From Ophiura sarsii (taxonomy: Eukaryota; Echinodermata; Ophiuroidea; Amphilepidida; Ophiuridae), in assembly GCA_035610835.1 (NCBI GenBank), contig CM069448.1, positions 29,476,583 through 29,540,582 of the forward strand: 64,000 nt of DNA, in the 5' to 3' direction. Positions 9,878 to 19,946 of this stretch are shown here, one piece after another (position 1 is the stretch's first letter; each line of letters starts with the position of its first letter). The notes under the pieces are model-generated. The model had not been told where the DNA came from, did no database searches, and was given only the letters and a program-made list of their open reading frames with translations. The translations under genes were made by a program, and so were the position numbers.

Positions 9878-10935
9878 CTTGCTATCTACTAATGATAGCA
9901 ACTTACTCTGATAGACTTGCTATCTACTGAATATAGCATAGTTAGCAACTTATTCTGATAGAATTTCTATCACTGAAGATAGCAATTTACTCTGATATAT
10001 TTGCTATCTACTGAAGATAGCAACTTACTCTATAATACTTGGTGTCTACTGAAGATAGCAACTTACTCTGTTAACTTCCTATCACTGAAGATAGCAACTT
10101 ACTCTGATAGACTTGCTATCTACTGAATATAGCATAGTTAGCAACTTATTCTGATAGATTTCTATCACTGAAGATAGCAATTTACTCTGATATATTTGCT
10201 ATCTACTGAAGATAGCAACTTACTCTATAAGACTTGGTGTCTACTGAAGATAACAACTTACTCTGTTAACTTCCTATCACTGAAGATAGCAATTTACTCT
10301 GATATACTTGCTATCTACTAAAGATAGCAATTTACTCTGATAAACTTGCTATCTACTGAAGATAGCAACTTACTCTGATATACTTGCTATCTACTGAAGA
10401 TAGCAACTTACTCTGATATACTTACTATCTACTGAAGATAACAATTTACTCTGATAAACTTGCTATCTACTGAAGATAGCAACTTACTCTGATATACTTG
10501 CTATTTACTGAAGATAGCATAGATAGCAACATATTCAACTTAGAGCAACTTACTCTAATTGATTTGGTGTCTACTGAAGATAGCAACTTACTCTGCTAAA
10601 CTTGCTATCTACTGATGATAGCAACTTACTTTGATAGACTTGCTATCTACAGAAGATAGCAACTTACTCTGATATACTTGCTATCTACTGAAGAGAGCAT
10701 AGATAGCAACATATTGTGATAGACTTGCTATCTACTGAAGTTAGCAATTTTGATAAACTTGCTATCTACTGAAGATAGCAACTTACTCTGATATACTTGG
10801 TGTCTACTGAAGATAGCCACTTACTCTGATAGACTTACTATCTACTGAGGAAAGCAACTTACTGTGATATACTTGCTATCTACTGAATATAGCATAGATA
10901 ACAACTTATTCTGATAGACTTGTCATCAACTGAAG
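9878..10935 (-). repeat. Satellite B, right arm (inverted)
   Basis: About 27 units of the 38-bp repeat in reverse complement, for example CTTACTCTGATATACTTGCT. Variants include units with ACTTGGTGTCTACTGAAGAT and longer units containing an extra AGCATAGATAGCAAC. Confidence 0.85.
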
Positions 10936-11095
10936 GATTTACTCTGTTAGGAACAGCCCGGAATATTAAACTCTGAGTTGAAAGTAGCCCAATTTTTAGC
11001 AAACCACAGCACACCGTTTCAACACGCGGCACACTAGTCATAAGCAAAAGTAGCCCAATTGCGCGATGAAAGCGCGGTATTAGCAAAACTGATAA
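10935..11095 (-). repeat. Unique mirrored block, right copy
   Basis: Reverse complement of 7730-7890, including TAGGAACAGCCCGG, GCAAACCACAGCACACC, AGTAGCCCAATT and GAAAGCGCGGTATT. It has short indels relative to the left copy. Confidence 0.85.
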
Positions 11096-11099
11096 CTCG

Positions 11100-12570
11100 C
11101 AAAAAAGTTGTCAACTCATCAATAATCACGTCATCTGTAAATTATCTCGTCATCTCATCAATAATCACATCATCTGTAAATTATCTCGCAATTATCTAAT
11201 CAATAATCACATCATCTGTAAATTATCTCACAATTATCTAATCAATAATCGCGTCATCTGTAAATTATCTCTTCATCTCGTCAATTATCACGTCATCTGT
11301 AAATTATGTCGCAATTATCTAGTCATTAACCATGTCATCTGTAAATTATCTCGTCTTCTGGTCAATAATCAAGTCATCTGTAAATTATCTCGCAATTATC
11401 TAGTCAATCTGTAAAATATCTTGTCACCTCGTCAATAATCACGTCGTCTGTAAATTATCTCGCAATTATCTAGTCAATAATCACGTCATCTGTAAATTAT
11501 TTCATCATCTCGTCAATTATCACGTCATCTGTAAATGATGTCGCAATTATCTAGTCATTAATCATGTCATCTGTAAATTTTCTTGTCATCTCGTCAATAA
11601 TCACGTTATCTGTAAATTATGTCGCAATTATCTAGTCAATAATCACGTCATCTGTAAATTATCTTGTCTTCTCTTCAATTATCATGTCATATGTAAAAGG
11701 TCGCAATTATCTAGTCAATAATCACGTCATCTGTAAATTAAGTCGCAATTATCTAATCAAGAATCACGTCATCTGTAAATTATCTCGTCATCTCGTCAAT
11801 ATTCACGTCACTTGTAAATTATCTCGCAATTATCCAGTCAATAAAGACGTCATCTGTAAATGATGTCGCAATTATCTAGTCAATAATCACGTCATCTGTA
11901 AATTATCTCGTCATCTCGTCAATGATCACGTCATCTGTAAATTATCTCGCAATTTATCTAGTCAATAATCACGTCATCTGTAAATTATCTTTTCATCTCG
12001 TCAATTATCACGTCATCTGTAAATTATTTCACAATTATCTAGTCATAAACACGTCATCTTTAAATTATCTCGCAATTATCTAGTCAATAAACACGTCATC
12101 TGTAAATTATCTCGCAATTATCTAGTCAATAATCACGTCATCTGTAAATTATCTCGTCATCTCGTCAATTATCATGTCATCTGTAAATTATCTCGCAATT
12201 AACTAGTCAATAAACACGTCATCTGTAAATAATCTCGCAATTATCTAGTCAATAAACACGTCATCTGAAAATTATCTCGCAATTATCTAGTCAATAAACA
12301 TGTCATCTGTAAATTATCTCGCAATTATCTAGTCAATAATCACGTCATCTGAAAATAATCTCCCAATTATCTAGTCAATAAACATGTCATCTGTAAATTA
12401 TCTCGCAATTATCTAGTCAATAAACATGTCCATCTGTAAATGATCTCGCAATTATCTAGTCAATAATCACGTCATCTGTAAATTATCTCGTCATCTCGTC
12501 AATAATCACGTCATCTGTAAATTATCTCGCAATTATCTAGTCAATTATCGCGTCATGTCATCATCTGGTT
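11100..12570 (-). repeat. Satellite A, right arm (inverted)
   Basis: About 35 units of the 42/39-bp satellite in reverse complement (TCATCTGTAAATTATCTCGC, AATTATCTAGTCAATAATCA). It is more than twice as long as the left array, so the arms differ by copy number. Confidence 0.9.
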
Positions 12571-12600
12571 AACTTGTCATGACCCTTCAGGGCCACCGTA

Positions 12601-12606
12601 AAATCT
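12601..12606 (+). repeat. Target-site duplication AAATCT (right) of FB-2
   Basis: Directly follows the right terminus, whose last bases are CCACCGTA; matches 7078-7083. Confidence 0.85.
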
Positions 12607-13156
12607 AAAATATAAAGTGTACCATAGTAAATCCTCTTACCATACTAAATCCTATTAGCCTAGGACATGTACGGTTTGACCTAGACAAAATTGCAACATA
12701 AATGGTTTTTGTTGTAATTGTTTCAAAATGCCCTTCCGAACATTATATTAAAAATCGATAAAATCTGAAGTTGGGGAAAAATTCTAATTTACATAACAAT
12801 ATATGGGTACATTTAGCCATATTAGTCGGGTATATACAGGGGTTACCGTGCACCCCACCACCCAGGACTTCCCCAAAACCAACTTTCTTGACTCTTTCCA
12901 TGGTCCTAAAACATAGTCAGGATGTTACCAAAATTTTTTTTCGTGTTATTCAAGATGGCGGCCATTTGGCCGCCAAAACTGGTCAAATTTCATAAAATGA
13001 CATATAGCAATCAAAATGCGTAGAGAAAGTATAGTTTTAATAGTGGGATGTATGTATTAGACAACTAGAGACTCATATCAAGTAGTTTTGCTTTGTTAAC
13101 TTACCAAAATCCAAGATGGCCGCCAAAAATGGTAAAATTCCATAAAATGGCATATA

Positions 13157-13463
13157 CAGGGTGGTCCAAAAAAACTATACCCAACTTTGGAGGCCATTTT
13201 CTCCTAGATGATAAAATATTTTAGTAATGTGGTTTGCATATTATTAAAGCATATATCGTTGAGCATTATTGGTGAAAATAGGGAAGATATTGCATTAATA
13301 TTTTTTGAGATATTGCTATTTTTAGCGAGTATGTGTAAAAATGGCTTTTCCACGGGAGCTGTCAATGCATCAACATGTTTGAATATGATATGACACAAAA
13401 TATTTTATAATCTAGGAGAAAATGGCCTCCAAAGTTGGGTATAGTTTTTTTTGGACCACCCTG
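13157..13463. mobile_element. mariner-type MITE nested in the left arm
   Basis: Ends CAGGGTGGTCCAAAAAAACT and its reverse complement enclose about 307 bp; inverted similarity extends about 70 bp inward through CTTTGGAGGCCATTTTCTCC. The left flank is TA, the right flank TG (probably mutated TA). Termini of the CAGGGTG-CCAAAA type are typical of mariner-like elements. Confidence 0.75.
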
Positions 13464-13851
13464 TGTATCAACCAACATGTATGATCAGAGTATAGTTTTA
13501 ACAATGGAATGTATGTTAGACCACTATAAACTAATATCCAGCATTTTGGCTTTGTAACATACTTAAAATCCAAAAATGGCCGCCAAAATGGCCCCAAAAT
13601 GGCTCTAAATATTGTGAAATCCATAAAATGGGATGAAATCCACCAAAATGTATGTATTAGACCACTAGTAATTCATATCCAGATTTGTTGCTTTGTAATC
13701 ACATACTTTAAGTCCAAAATGGCTGCCATAATGGCCGTTGTCAATGTAAAAATAGTCTAAGAGTGTAACTATGCTATTGCATCGCATTCAACAAATACAA
13801 TTTAGTATCATGTTCTAGCTTAGCAGCTATTGCTTTTAGTTGTATAAGACA

Positions 13852-13873
13852 CCCCCCCCCCCCCCCCCCCCCC
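13852..13873 (+). repeat. Poly(C) run of 22
   Basis: Uninterrupted C tract in the left arm of the 12654-16252 element, without a mirrored G tract in the right arm. Confidence 0.95.
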
Positions 13874-15177
13874 GCTCTGTGACAATTTTGATTCGGTATC
13901 ACTTTCCAAAATGGCTGCCAGATGGTTGAAGTTGATGCTAAATGACCTAAATCAATTGTTTTGTATTGTAAATGACCATACTGTATAATACCAATACCCC
14001 AAATTTAATGGGACAGCATTCACTATGATAAAGCCTTGGGGCTGTAGATCTAGTTTGAGTATTTGTAAAATATCCGGATTGCTGCAAAAGGTTAAAATAA
14101 TTTAAAAGCAGTATTAGTTCATTGTTTAAGTGTTACATTATTAATACATTATTATCTCTATAGCTTTTAATCTACTCAGTAAACGTATTTGCATACTCTT
14201 TAAGTATATGACACATGTATGACAAGGTATGATTGAATGGTATAGACTCCATTTTTACAATGTAATGTTATTAAGATGGCCATCATAATGACCATTAAAA
14301 TTACCTCCAATTGGTCAATAAAATTACCCGCTTCAAATGCATGGTCAAAATAGTTACCAAGGTGGCCACCAATTGATCAAAATATGGTCAGAAATAGCAG
14401 GTTAATTTCAGATATTATAACAGTAAGTAAAGGATATTGGATACTATCTCTGATTAGTATGTTCATTGATAAATTCATACAACTCACGATGTATGGTTGC
14501 CCATATACTGGTTTGGCCAACTATAACTGCTTGTTGATCCTATTGGATGGATATTTCAATTACTAAGGTAGGGTTTTCAAGTCAATAATTAACACCATAA
14601 CATCACTGACCGTGACCGATCTGCTCGGAAAGTTAGATACAGGTATTTAGTTTATAGTACTGGATGATGTCGAATCAGCTATTTCTGACCATATTAAGTT
14701 CACCTTGGTAATTGTTTTGACCATTTGGAGGTAGTTTTATTGTTCATTCGAGGTAATTTTAATTATATGGTCATTATGATGGTCATCTTAATAACCTTAA
14801 TAATCTTAATTGTCAAAATTCATTCAATCATATCGTGTCATGTACAAATTAAATACGTTTACTTGGCGGAATAAAAGATATGTATATATATATAATAATT
14901 TGGTCATTTCTAATGTAACACTGATAATAAACTAATACTGCTTTTCAGTTATTTTAACCTTTTGCAACCAATTGGATATTTTAAAATACTTAAACTAGAT
15001 AAACAGCCCCTAGGCTTTATCATAGAAATATAGCGAATGATGCCCCTTAGATTAACATCAACTTAACCATCTGGCAGCCATTTTGAAAAAGACATACATA
15101 ATCACAATTGCCACCGAGGTGGGTCTCATATCTAAAAGCAATAGCCTAGCAGTTTATAGCATATACTGTTTGCTGAA

Positions 15178-15250
15178 TGTGCTGCAAAATTACACCGCTT
15201 TGAACCCTTTGGAAAAGGCGCTATATAAATACTGATTATTATTATTATTA
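15178..15250 (+). mobile_element. LINE/SINE 3' tail with (ATT)n
   Basis: GGCGCTATATAAATACTGAT followed by (TAT)n, the L2-like 3' end also seen, in variant form, at 4830-4905 and 58743-58815. Present only in the right arm of the surrounding inverted repeat. Confidence 0.6.
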
Positions 15251-16252
15251 TAATATACTCTTATAGACTATTGTTACAACGGCCATTTTGGCAGCCATCT
15301 TGGTTTAAAGGTATGTCAAGTGGTCTAAAACGTTCATCCCATTGTTAAAACTATACTTTCATCGTACGGTTTGGTTGCTATTATCCCATTTTATGGAATT
15401 TGACATTGTTTACAGCCATCTTGGGACCCATTATGGGCCCGTTTTGGCAGCCATTTTGGCTTTTAAGTATGTTAACAAAGCAAACATACTTGACATGGGT
15501 TACTAGTGGTATAATACTTACATCCCATTGTTACCATGGTTACAACTATGTGTTCATCATACATCGATATTGTGCAATTTTATGGAATTTTGACCATCAT
15601 TTTGGCGAACATTTTGGATTTAAAGTATGTTTAACATAAACAAAGCAAAAATACTGGATATGAGTTTCTAGTGGTATAACACATACATGTCTTTGTTAAA
15701 ACTACTTTGATCATACATTTTGGTTGATATATGGAATGGTATGGAATTTTACCAGTTTTGGCGGCCATTTAGTGGCCATCTTGGATTTAGGTATGTTAAC
15801 AAAGCAAAAATACAGGATATGAGTGTCTTATGGGTCTAATACATACATCCCACTATTAAAACTTTTCCTTCACCACGCATTTTGATTGCTATATGTCATT
15901 TTATGAAATTTGACCAGTTTTGGCGGCCATTTTGGACGCCATCTTGAATAACACGATGTTGTTGTTGTTAACACCCTGACTATGTTTTAGGATCATGAAA
16001 AGAGTCAAGAAAGTTGGTTTGGGGGAGTCCTGGGTGGTGGGGTTGCACGGTAACCCTGTATATACCCGACTAATATGGCTTAATATACCCATATATTGTT
16101 ATGCAAATTAGCATTTTTTCCCCAACTTCAAATTTTATCGATTTTTAATATAATGTTCGGAAGAGCATTTTGAAACAATTACATCAAAAATGGTTTATGT
16201 TGCAATTTTGTCTAGGTACACCCTTATTTTGGGTTACATGTCCTAGGCTAAT

Positions 16253-16950
16253 AATATTGTTCTGGCTAAACGGTTGTGTAAGACTTGAAGTCTTGCTTGA
16301 TATGAATTTGAACAGTTGGACCATACTGGGCTGGCATAATCAAAATGAGGAATCACAAGAGCATTGGATAACATTATAAGAGTTGGATGTGGAAGAAAAT
16401 GCTTTACACGACGAATAACACCAATTCTCCTGGAAACAGTTTTTGCTAAGTAATCTATATGTGATAACCAAGACATGGTACTATCAAATTTGACACCGAG
16501 ATATTTAAATTCTCTAACCATTTCAATCATTAGCATCGTTATAGGTGAGTGAAATATCATTAAATCGATCTAACATATGTCTGGTACCAAATAGCATAAC
16601 TTTAGTCTTATTGATATTTAATGTAAGTTTGTTTGCCTTCAACCAATTAGCAACTAAATCTAGGTTTGATGTCAAAGAAGTTGAAAGTTCATCAGGACAT
16701 TTTGATCTAAATAGTAAAGTGGTGTCATCAGCATACATTTTAGTTATACAATTTACAGCATTTGGTAAACAATTTACAAATAAAATAAATAACAGAGGTC
16801 CTAATATTGACCCTTGTGGAACACCAATATTTATATGCTCAAACTCTGATCGATTTAATTTTAGTACGCGATCAATCTTTTGCCCTTCTAACAACTTCAT
16901 TGACATGAGTGTGATCAGACAAATTTCTTGATGTGGACCCCTAAGTATTT
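16253..16950 (-). pseudogene. Broken CR1/jockey-like LINE reverse transcriptase
   Basis: Two minus-strand frames overlap near 16523-16560. The upstream one (to 16906) has NIGVPQGSILGPLLFILFVN and ITKMYADDTTLLF (catalytic YADD), followed by WLKANKLTLNINKTKVMLFG. The downstream one has VREFKYLGVKFDSTMSW, SRRIGVIRRVKHFLP and HFDYASPVWSNCS, ending NRLARTILLA. This order fits the CR1/jockey group. A frameshift separates the two parts, and the frame stops exactly where the 12654-16252 element begins, so that element may have inserted into the LINE, or the LINE may be 3'-truncated. No matching LINE remainder was found at 12601-12653. Confidence 0.8.
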
Positions 16951-17160
16951 ATCTGTTTACAGTGATCGCACTCGGAAATCGATAGATTACCTAGTTTCCA
17001 AAGGAACTTGATTACAATTTAATAATAAATTGTAATCAAATTTTACATACACACAGTACCAAATAGTTGGTTCATAGTTTGACCATCTTTACAACAGATT
17101 GAGAAAAATACACAATTTGTTAATATCAAAAAAGGGAAATTTTAAATATCTACTTGCCTT
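16951..17160. other. Unannotated stretch
   Basis: AT-rich; includes a short palindrome (AATTTAATAATAAATT) but no gene. Confidence 0.4.
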
Positions 17161-17580
17161 GATCAGTGGCGTATCCAGGGGGAGGGGCAGCAGGCCATGA
17201 CCCCCCCCCCCCCCCCCCCCCATTGACAAAAGACAATGAGTTTAAAAAAGGAGGAAGAGGAGAAGGAGGAAGACACGTAAGACACTTTTGCCCAAGGTGG
17301 GGCGTTTTCACCTAAAATTTTCGTAAAAGGTTGCCCCAAATGTTTTCCAAGTCAGTCACCTCGTGAATTTCACGTAAGTGGGGGGGGGGGGGGGGGGGGG
17401 GGGGTCAAAAAAATTCGCACGGACACAAAATTTCGCAGTCCAAAAAGCACTGTAGTCAATGTTTTATGACTAGTTTGACTATCATTGATATTTGAAACTA
17501 AGAAAAACGCAATTTTTACCTTAAAAAAAAGGGATCGCAACCGTCGCCCCCCCCCCCCATCTGACGGGCCTGGAGGAGAA
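17160..17580. repeat. Old repeat with C21 and G25 runs
   Basis: CAGTGGCGTATCCAGGGGGA precedes a run of 21 C (17201-17221), then a run of 25 G (17380-17404). A further C run follows near 17545. The GTGGCGTA-CCAGGGGG start resembles widespread repeats of marine invertebrate genomes; the class is not clear. Confidence 0.5.
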
Positions 17581-17905
17581 GAAGGAGGAAGTGGTGAAGA
17601 AGGAGGAAGTGGAATAGAATGAGGTAGGAGAGGAGGAAGGGTAGGGGCATAGGCGGCGCCATGGTGGTGGTATCCTGTTACCTATAGTAATACCTATATG
17701 CAGGAATAAATTGTTTTTTAGTTAGTAGGCATGTGAGAAAATGCCAAAATTACTGCATGCTTCGTAGAATGCTGAATCTTTGCCTTAAAATGCCGAAAAC
17801 CCATGAGCTATTGAGCTATGAGCTTCCAGTGGTTTCGTCCCTGCACCCCACCAGGGGCCCTAAGGCGGGCCCGTGGACCCACCCACTTTTCGGAAAACAT
17901 TTGGG

Positions 17906-18250
17906 AGAAATGTGACTATTTTGGGAAAAGTAAACTTGGTATTGAAAAGGGGAACTTTGTGTGGGTAGCCAAGGGTTATCCCATTTCATAAATGTTTCAA
18001 TCTTTCAAAACGCCAAATTGTGTGTGGATGTATGCACACAAACTCGTATAGAATCTTGAAAAGTGCCACTTTTTTGAAAACATCATTTTTGTGAAATGTG
18101 ACTATTTTGGGAAAAGTAATAAGGAAGAGGAGAAGAAGGAGGAAATGGAGAAATTGTCTATAGGTAGCCAAGTGTTTTTGCTTTTCATGAGTGTTTCAAT
18201 CTCTCAAAACGTTTAATTATGTGTAGAGTTATGCAAACAAACGTGATCAA
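17906..18250 (+). repeat. Two tandem copies of a ~187-bp sequence
   Basis: GAAATGTGACTATTTTGGGA at 17906 recurs at about 18093. Both are followed by a GGTAGCCAAG block, a TTCATAA/GTTTCAATC block and a GTTATGCA-AACAAAC-type block. Purine-rich GGAGGAAG tracts lie at 17220-17280, 17570-17640 and 18120-18150. Confidence 0.7.
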
Positions 18251-18452
18251 ATTTTAGGGGGCTTACTCAGTTTTTTACCCCTTTGTAGTGTGGGTTCAAT
18301 TTCATCACAATTGCAATAATGTTCCATCAATTGAGACTACTGGCGGCGCTATACTGCTTGCATGCTATCTGCTGCCTGAATATCTCGGACCAAAGATGTT
18401 CCATCGCTCAGACAGGGGATCAGTCAAAACAAGAGGCTGTACAATTGCTACG

Positions 18453-18458
18453 CATACT
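18453..18458 (+). repeat. Target-site duplication CATACT (left) of FB-3
   Basis: CATACT precedes the left terminus and recurs at 19595-19600. Confidence 0.8.
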
Positions 18459-19594
18459 TATGGCACGCTACAGCGGACAATAATAGTCGAGTTTTAAAAA
18501 ACACCGTTGAGTTGTGAAAACGTCTGTTCAGTTGTGAAAACGACTGTTCAGTTGTGAAAACGACTGTTCAGTTGTGAAAACGACTGTTCAGTTGTGAAAA
18601 CGACTGTTCAGTTGTGAAAACGACTGTTCAGTTGTGAAAACGACTGTTCAGTTTGAAACTCGTTCAGATATTTTCACGTTCAGTCGTTTTCACACGGCGA
18701 GTTGTTTACACGTCGAGTTGTTTTCGCGCTCGTTCAGATGTAGTTCCTGCACAGACCGTAACAGATACATGATAAACCCGGCCGTGTACTGAGAAGAAGA
18801 CTAGTTATTATGACGGTGACGGGCTTGGAATAATTTATTCATATTCGCGCCGAATCCAATCGCACATGATAGTGGTATAGATGGGATGGTTGGGATGGTA
18901 GGGACGGTGGGAACAGGGGTATTTGATAGGATATAGAGGATAGTGGTATAGATGGGATGGTTGGGATGGTAGGGACGGTGGGAACAGGGGTATTTGATAG
19001 GATATAGAGGATAGTGGTATACATGGGATGATTGGGATGGTAGGGACGGTGGGGACAGGGGTAATTGATAGGATATAGAGAATACTGTAGGCATTATAAT
19101 ATCAATATTAATATTCATACAAATACATAATAATATTCATACAAATACATAATTACCATAAATTTTATACTAAATTGACCTATATGTGCATGAATATTAA
19201 TGACAAAATGGCTACTAGACATTTGCATATACGTGACTTCTTATATGGTAGCATAACCCTCGTAATTCCGCCATCACAGAATCAAGGCTATTAGGAGCCC
19301 GTCATCAGTATCTTAGACTCTTCTAAAATGATTCGCCGAATCGCAGTGTAGGTCTGTGCAGGAGTCTATATCTGAACGCGCGAAAACAACTCGTCGCGAC
19401 GTGTACTATCAACTCGCCGTGTGAAAACGACTGAACGTGAAAATCTGAACGGGTTTCAAACTGAACTGTCGTTTTCAAAAACTGAACGGTCGTTTCCACA
19501 ACTCAACGGTCGTTTTCACAACTCAACGGTCGTTTTCACAACTCAACGGTGTTTTTTAAAACTCGACTATTAATGTCCGCTGTAGCGTGCCATA
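18459..19594. mobile_element. Small foldback element FB-3 (1.1 kb)
   Basis: Termini TATGGCACGCTACAGCGGAC and the reverse complement, with CATACT duplicated outside both. Each arm of about 280-290 bp contains a tandem GTTCAGTTGTGAAAACGACT array (about 20 bp; seven or more units left, fewer right), then GTTTCAAAC/GTTTGAAAC, GAACGTGAAAA, and a GTGTGAAAACGACTGAACG block as mirror images. The core between the arms holds a 71-bp minisatellite. Length, 6-bp duplication, TAYGG termini and tandem-built arms place it with FB-1 and FB-2. No coding frame. Confidence 0.88.
18868..19085 (+). repeat. 71-bp minisatellite, three copies
   Basis: ATAGTGGTATAGATGGGATG recurs at 71-bp spacing (18869, 18940, 19011), G-rich on the plus strand. 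Open minus-strand frames rich in YP, IP and TP come from this repeat. It forms the core of FB-3. Confidence 0.9.
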
Positions 19595-19946
19595 CATACT
19601 GTTTATTCGTCAGCTACTTGTTGAGAATGACCCTAATTGACAGGTGCAGTGAGCCCTGTATCAACCTGCTGTTTGGCGATTGTGCTAAATTTCACTGATC
19701 TAGGGAGCTTCAATTAGATATAGAAACATAGAAAGTAAACGAAGTTGACCGATAAAATGGTGACATCGGAAGGTGAGGAGACAACTTTCTACTTGGCTTT
19801 CTGATCATCAAACCACGATCTAAATGCTCTAGAACTGCCAGTAATGGACGCTGTTATATCAACAATACTACTGAATTCGGTATAGTTATTCTAATGGAGT
19901 GCACTGTAAGCTAACGACGAGAGAAATCACACGGAAGGACAAAATT
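19595..19946 (+). other. 5' flanking region / probable 5' UTR of the SUEL-like gene
   Basis: About 350 bp between FB-3 and the start codon. A short upstream frame ATG-GAG-TGC-ACT-GTA-AGC-TAA lies at 19894-19914 and is out of frame with the main one. No clear TATA box or initiator can be named. Confidence 0.4.

Larger units (their letters stand above)
7084..12600. mobile_element. Complete 5.5-kb foldback element FB-2
   Basis: The termini are perfect inverted repeats for the first 18 bp (TACGGTGGCCCTGAAGGG) and continue with few differences through GTTAACCAGATGATGACATG. AAATCT is duplicated outside both ends. Moving inward, each arm has (1) the terminal block, (2) a 42/39-bp satellite, (3) a unique block of about 160 bp, and (4) a 38-bp hairpin satellite. 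The arms meet near 9877. The left arm has been enlarged by a LINE fragment (8355-9299), a SINE (9351-9553) and a segment at 8010-8195. No transposase is visible, so it is probably non-autonomous. The family is not assigned: 6-bp duplications are known for Polinton and for some cut-and-paste groups, but nothing coding supports a choice. Confidence 0.9.
12654..16252. mobile_element. 3.6-kb inverted-repeat element, second family
   Basis: Left end ATTAGCCTAGGACATG (12654-) is matched inverted at the right end, CATGTCCTAGGCTAAT (ending 16252). Mirror matches continue all the way in: GTCTAGGT/CTAGACAAAATTGCAAC, AATCGATAAAA, GTTGGGGAAAA, ACCACCCAGGACT, the CCAAGATGGCCGCC blocks, GGCTTTATCATAG, and finally ATATGGTCAGAAATAGC near 14385 against AGCTATTTCTGACCATAT near 14680. 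That leaves a loop of about 275 bp and arms of about 1.7 kb. The arms contain degenerate tandem units of roughly 130-230 bp carrying AAGATGGCCGCCAAAATGG. No target duplication was found and the termini are unlike TAYGG. No coding frame is recognised. A mariner-type MITE (13157-13463) sits only in the left arm and a LINE/SINE tail (15178-15250) only in the right. Confidence 0.85.

Noticed and set aside
1..12600. CRISPR array (regular repeats)
   Set aside because: Units are head-to-tail satellites without unique spacers, in eukaryotic DNA.
18801..19118. Proline-rich minus frame (YP/IP/TP repeats)
   Set aside because: Encoded by the 71-bp minisatellite in FB-3.
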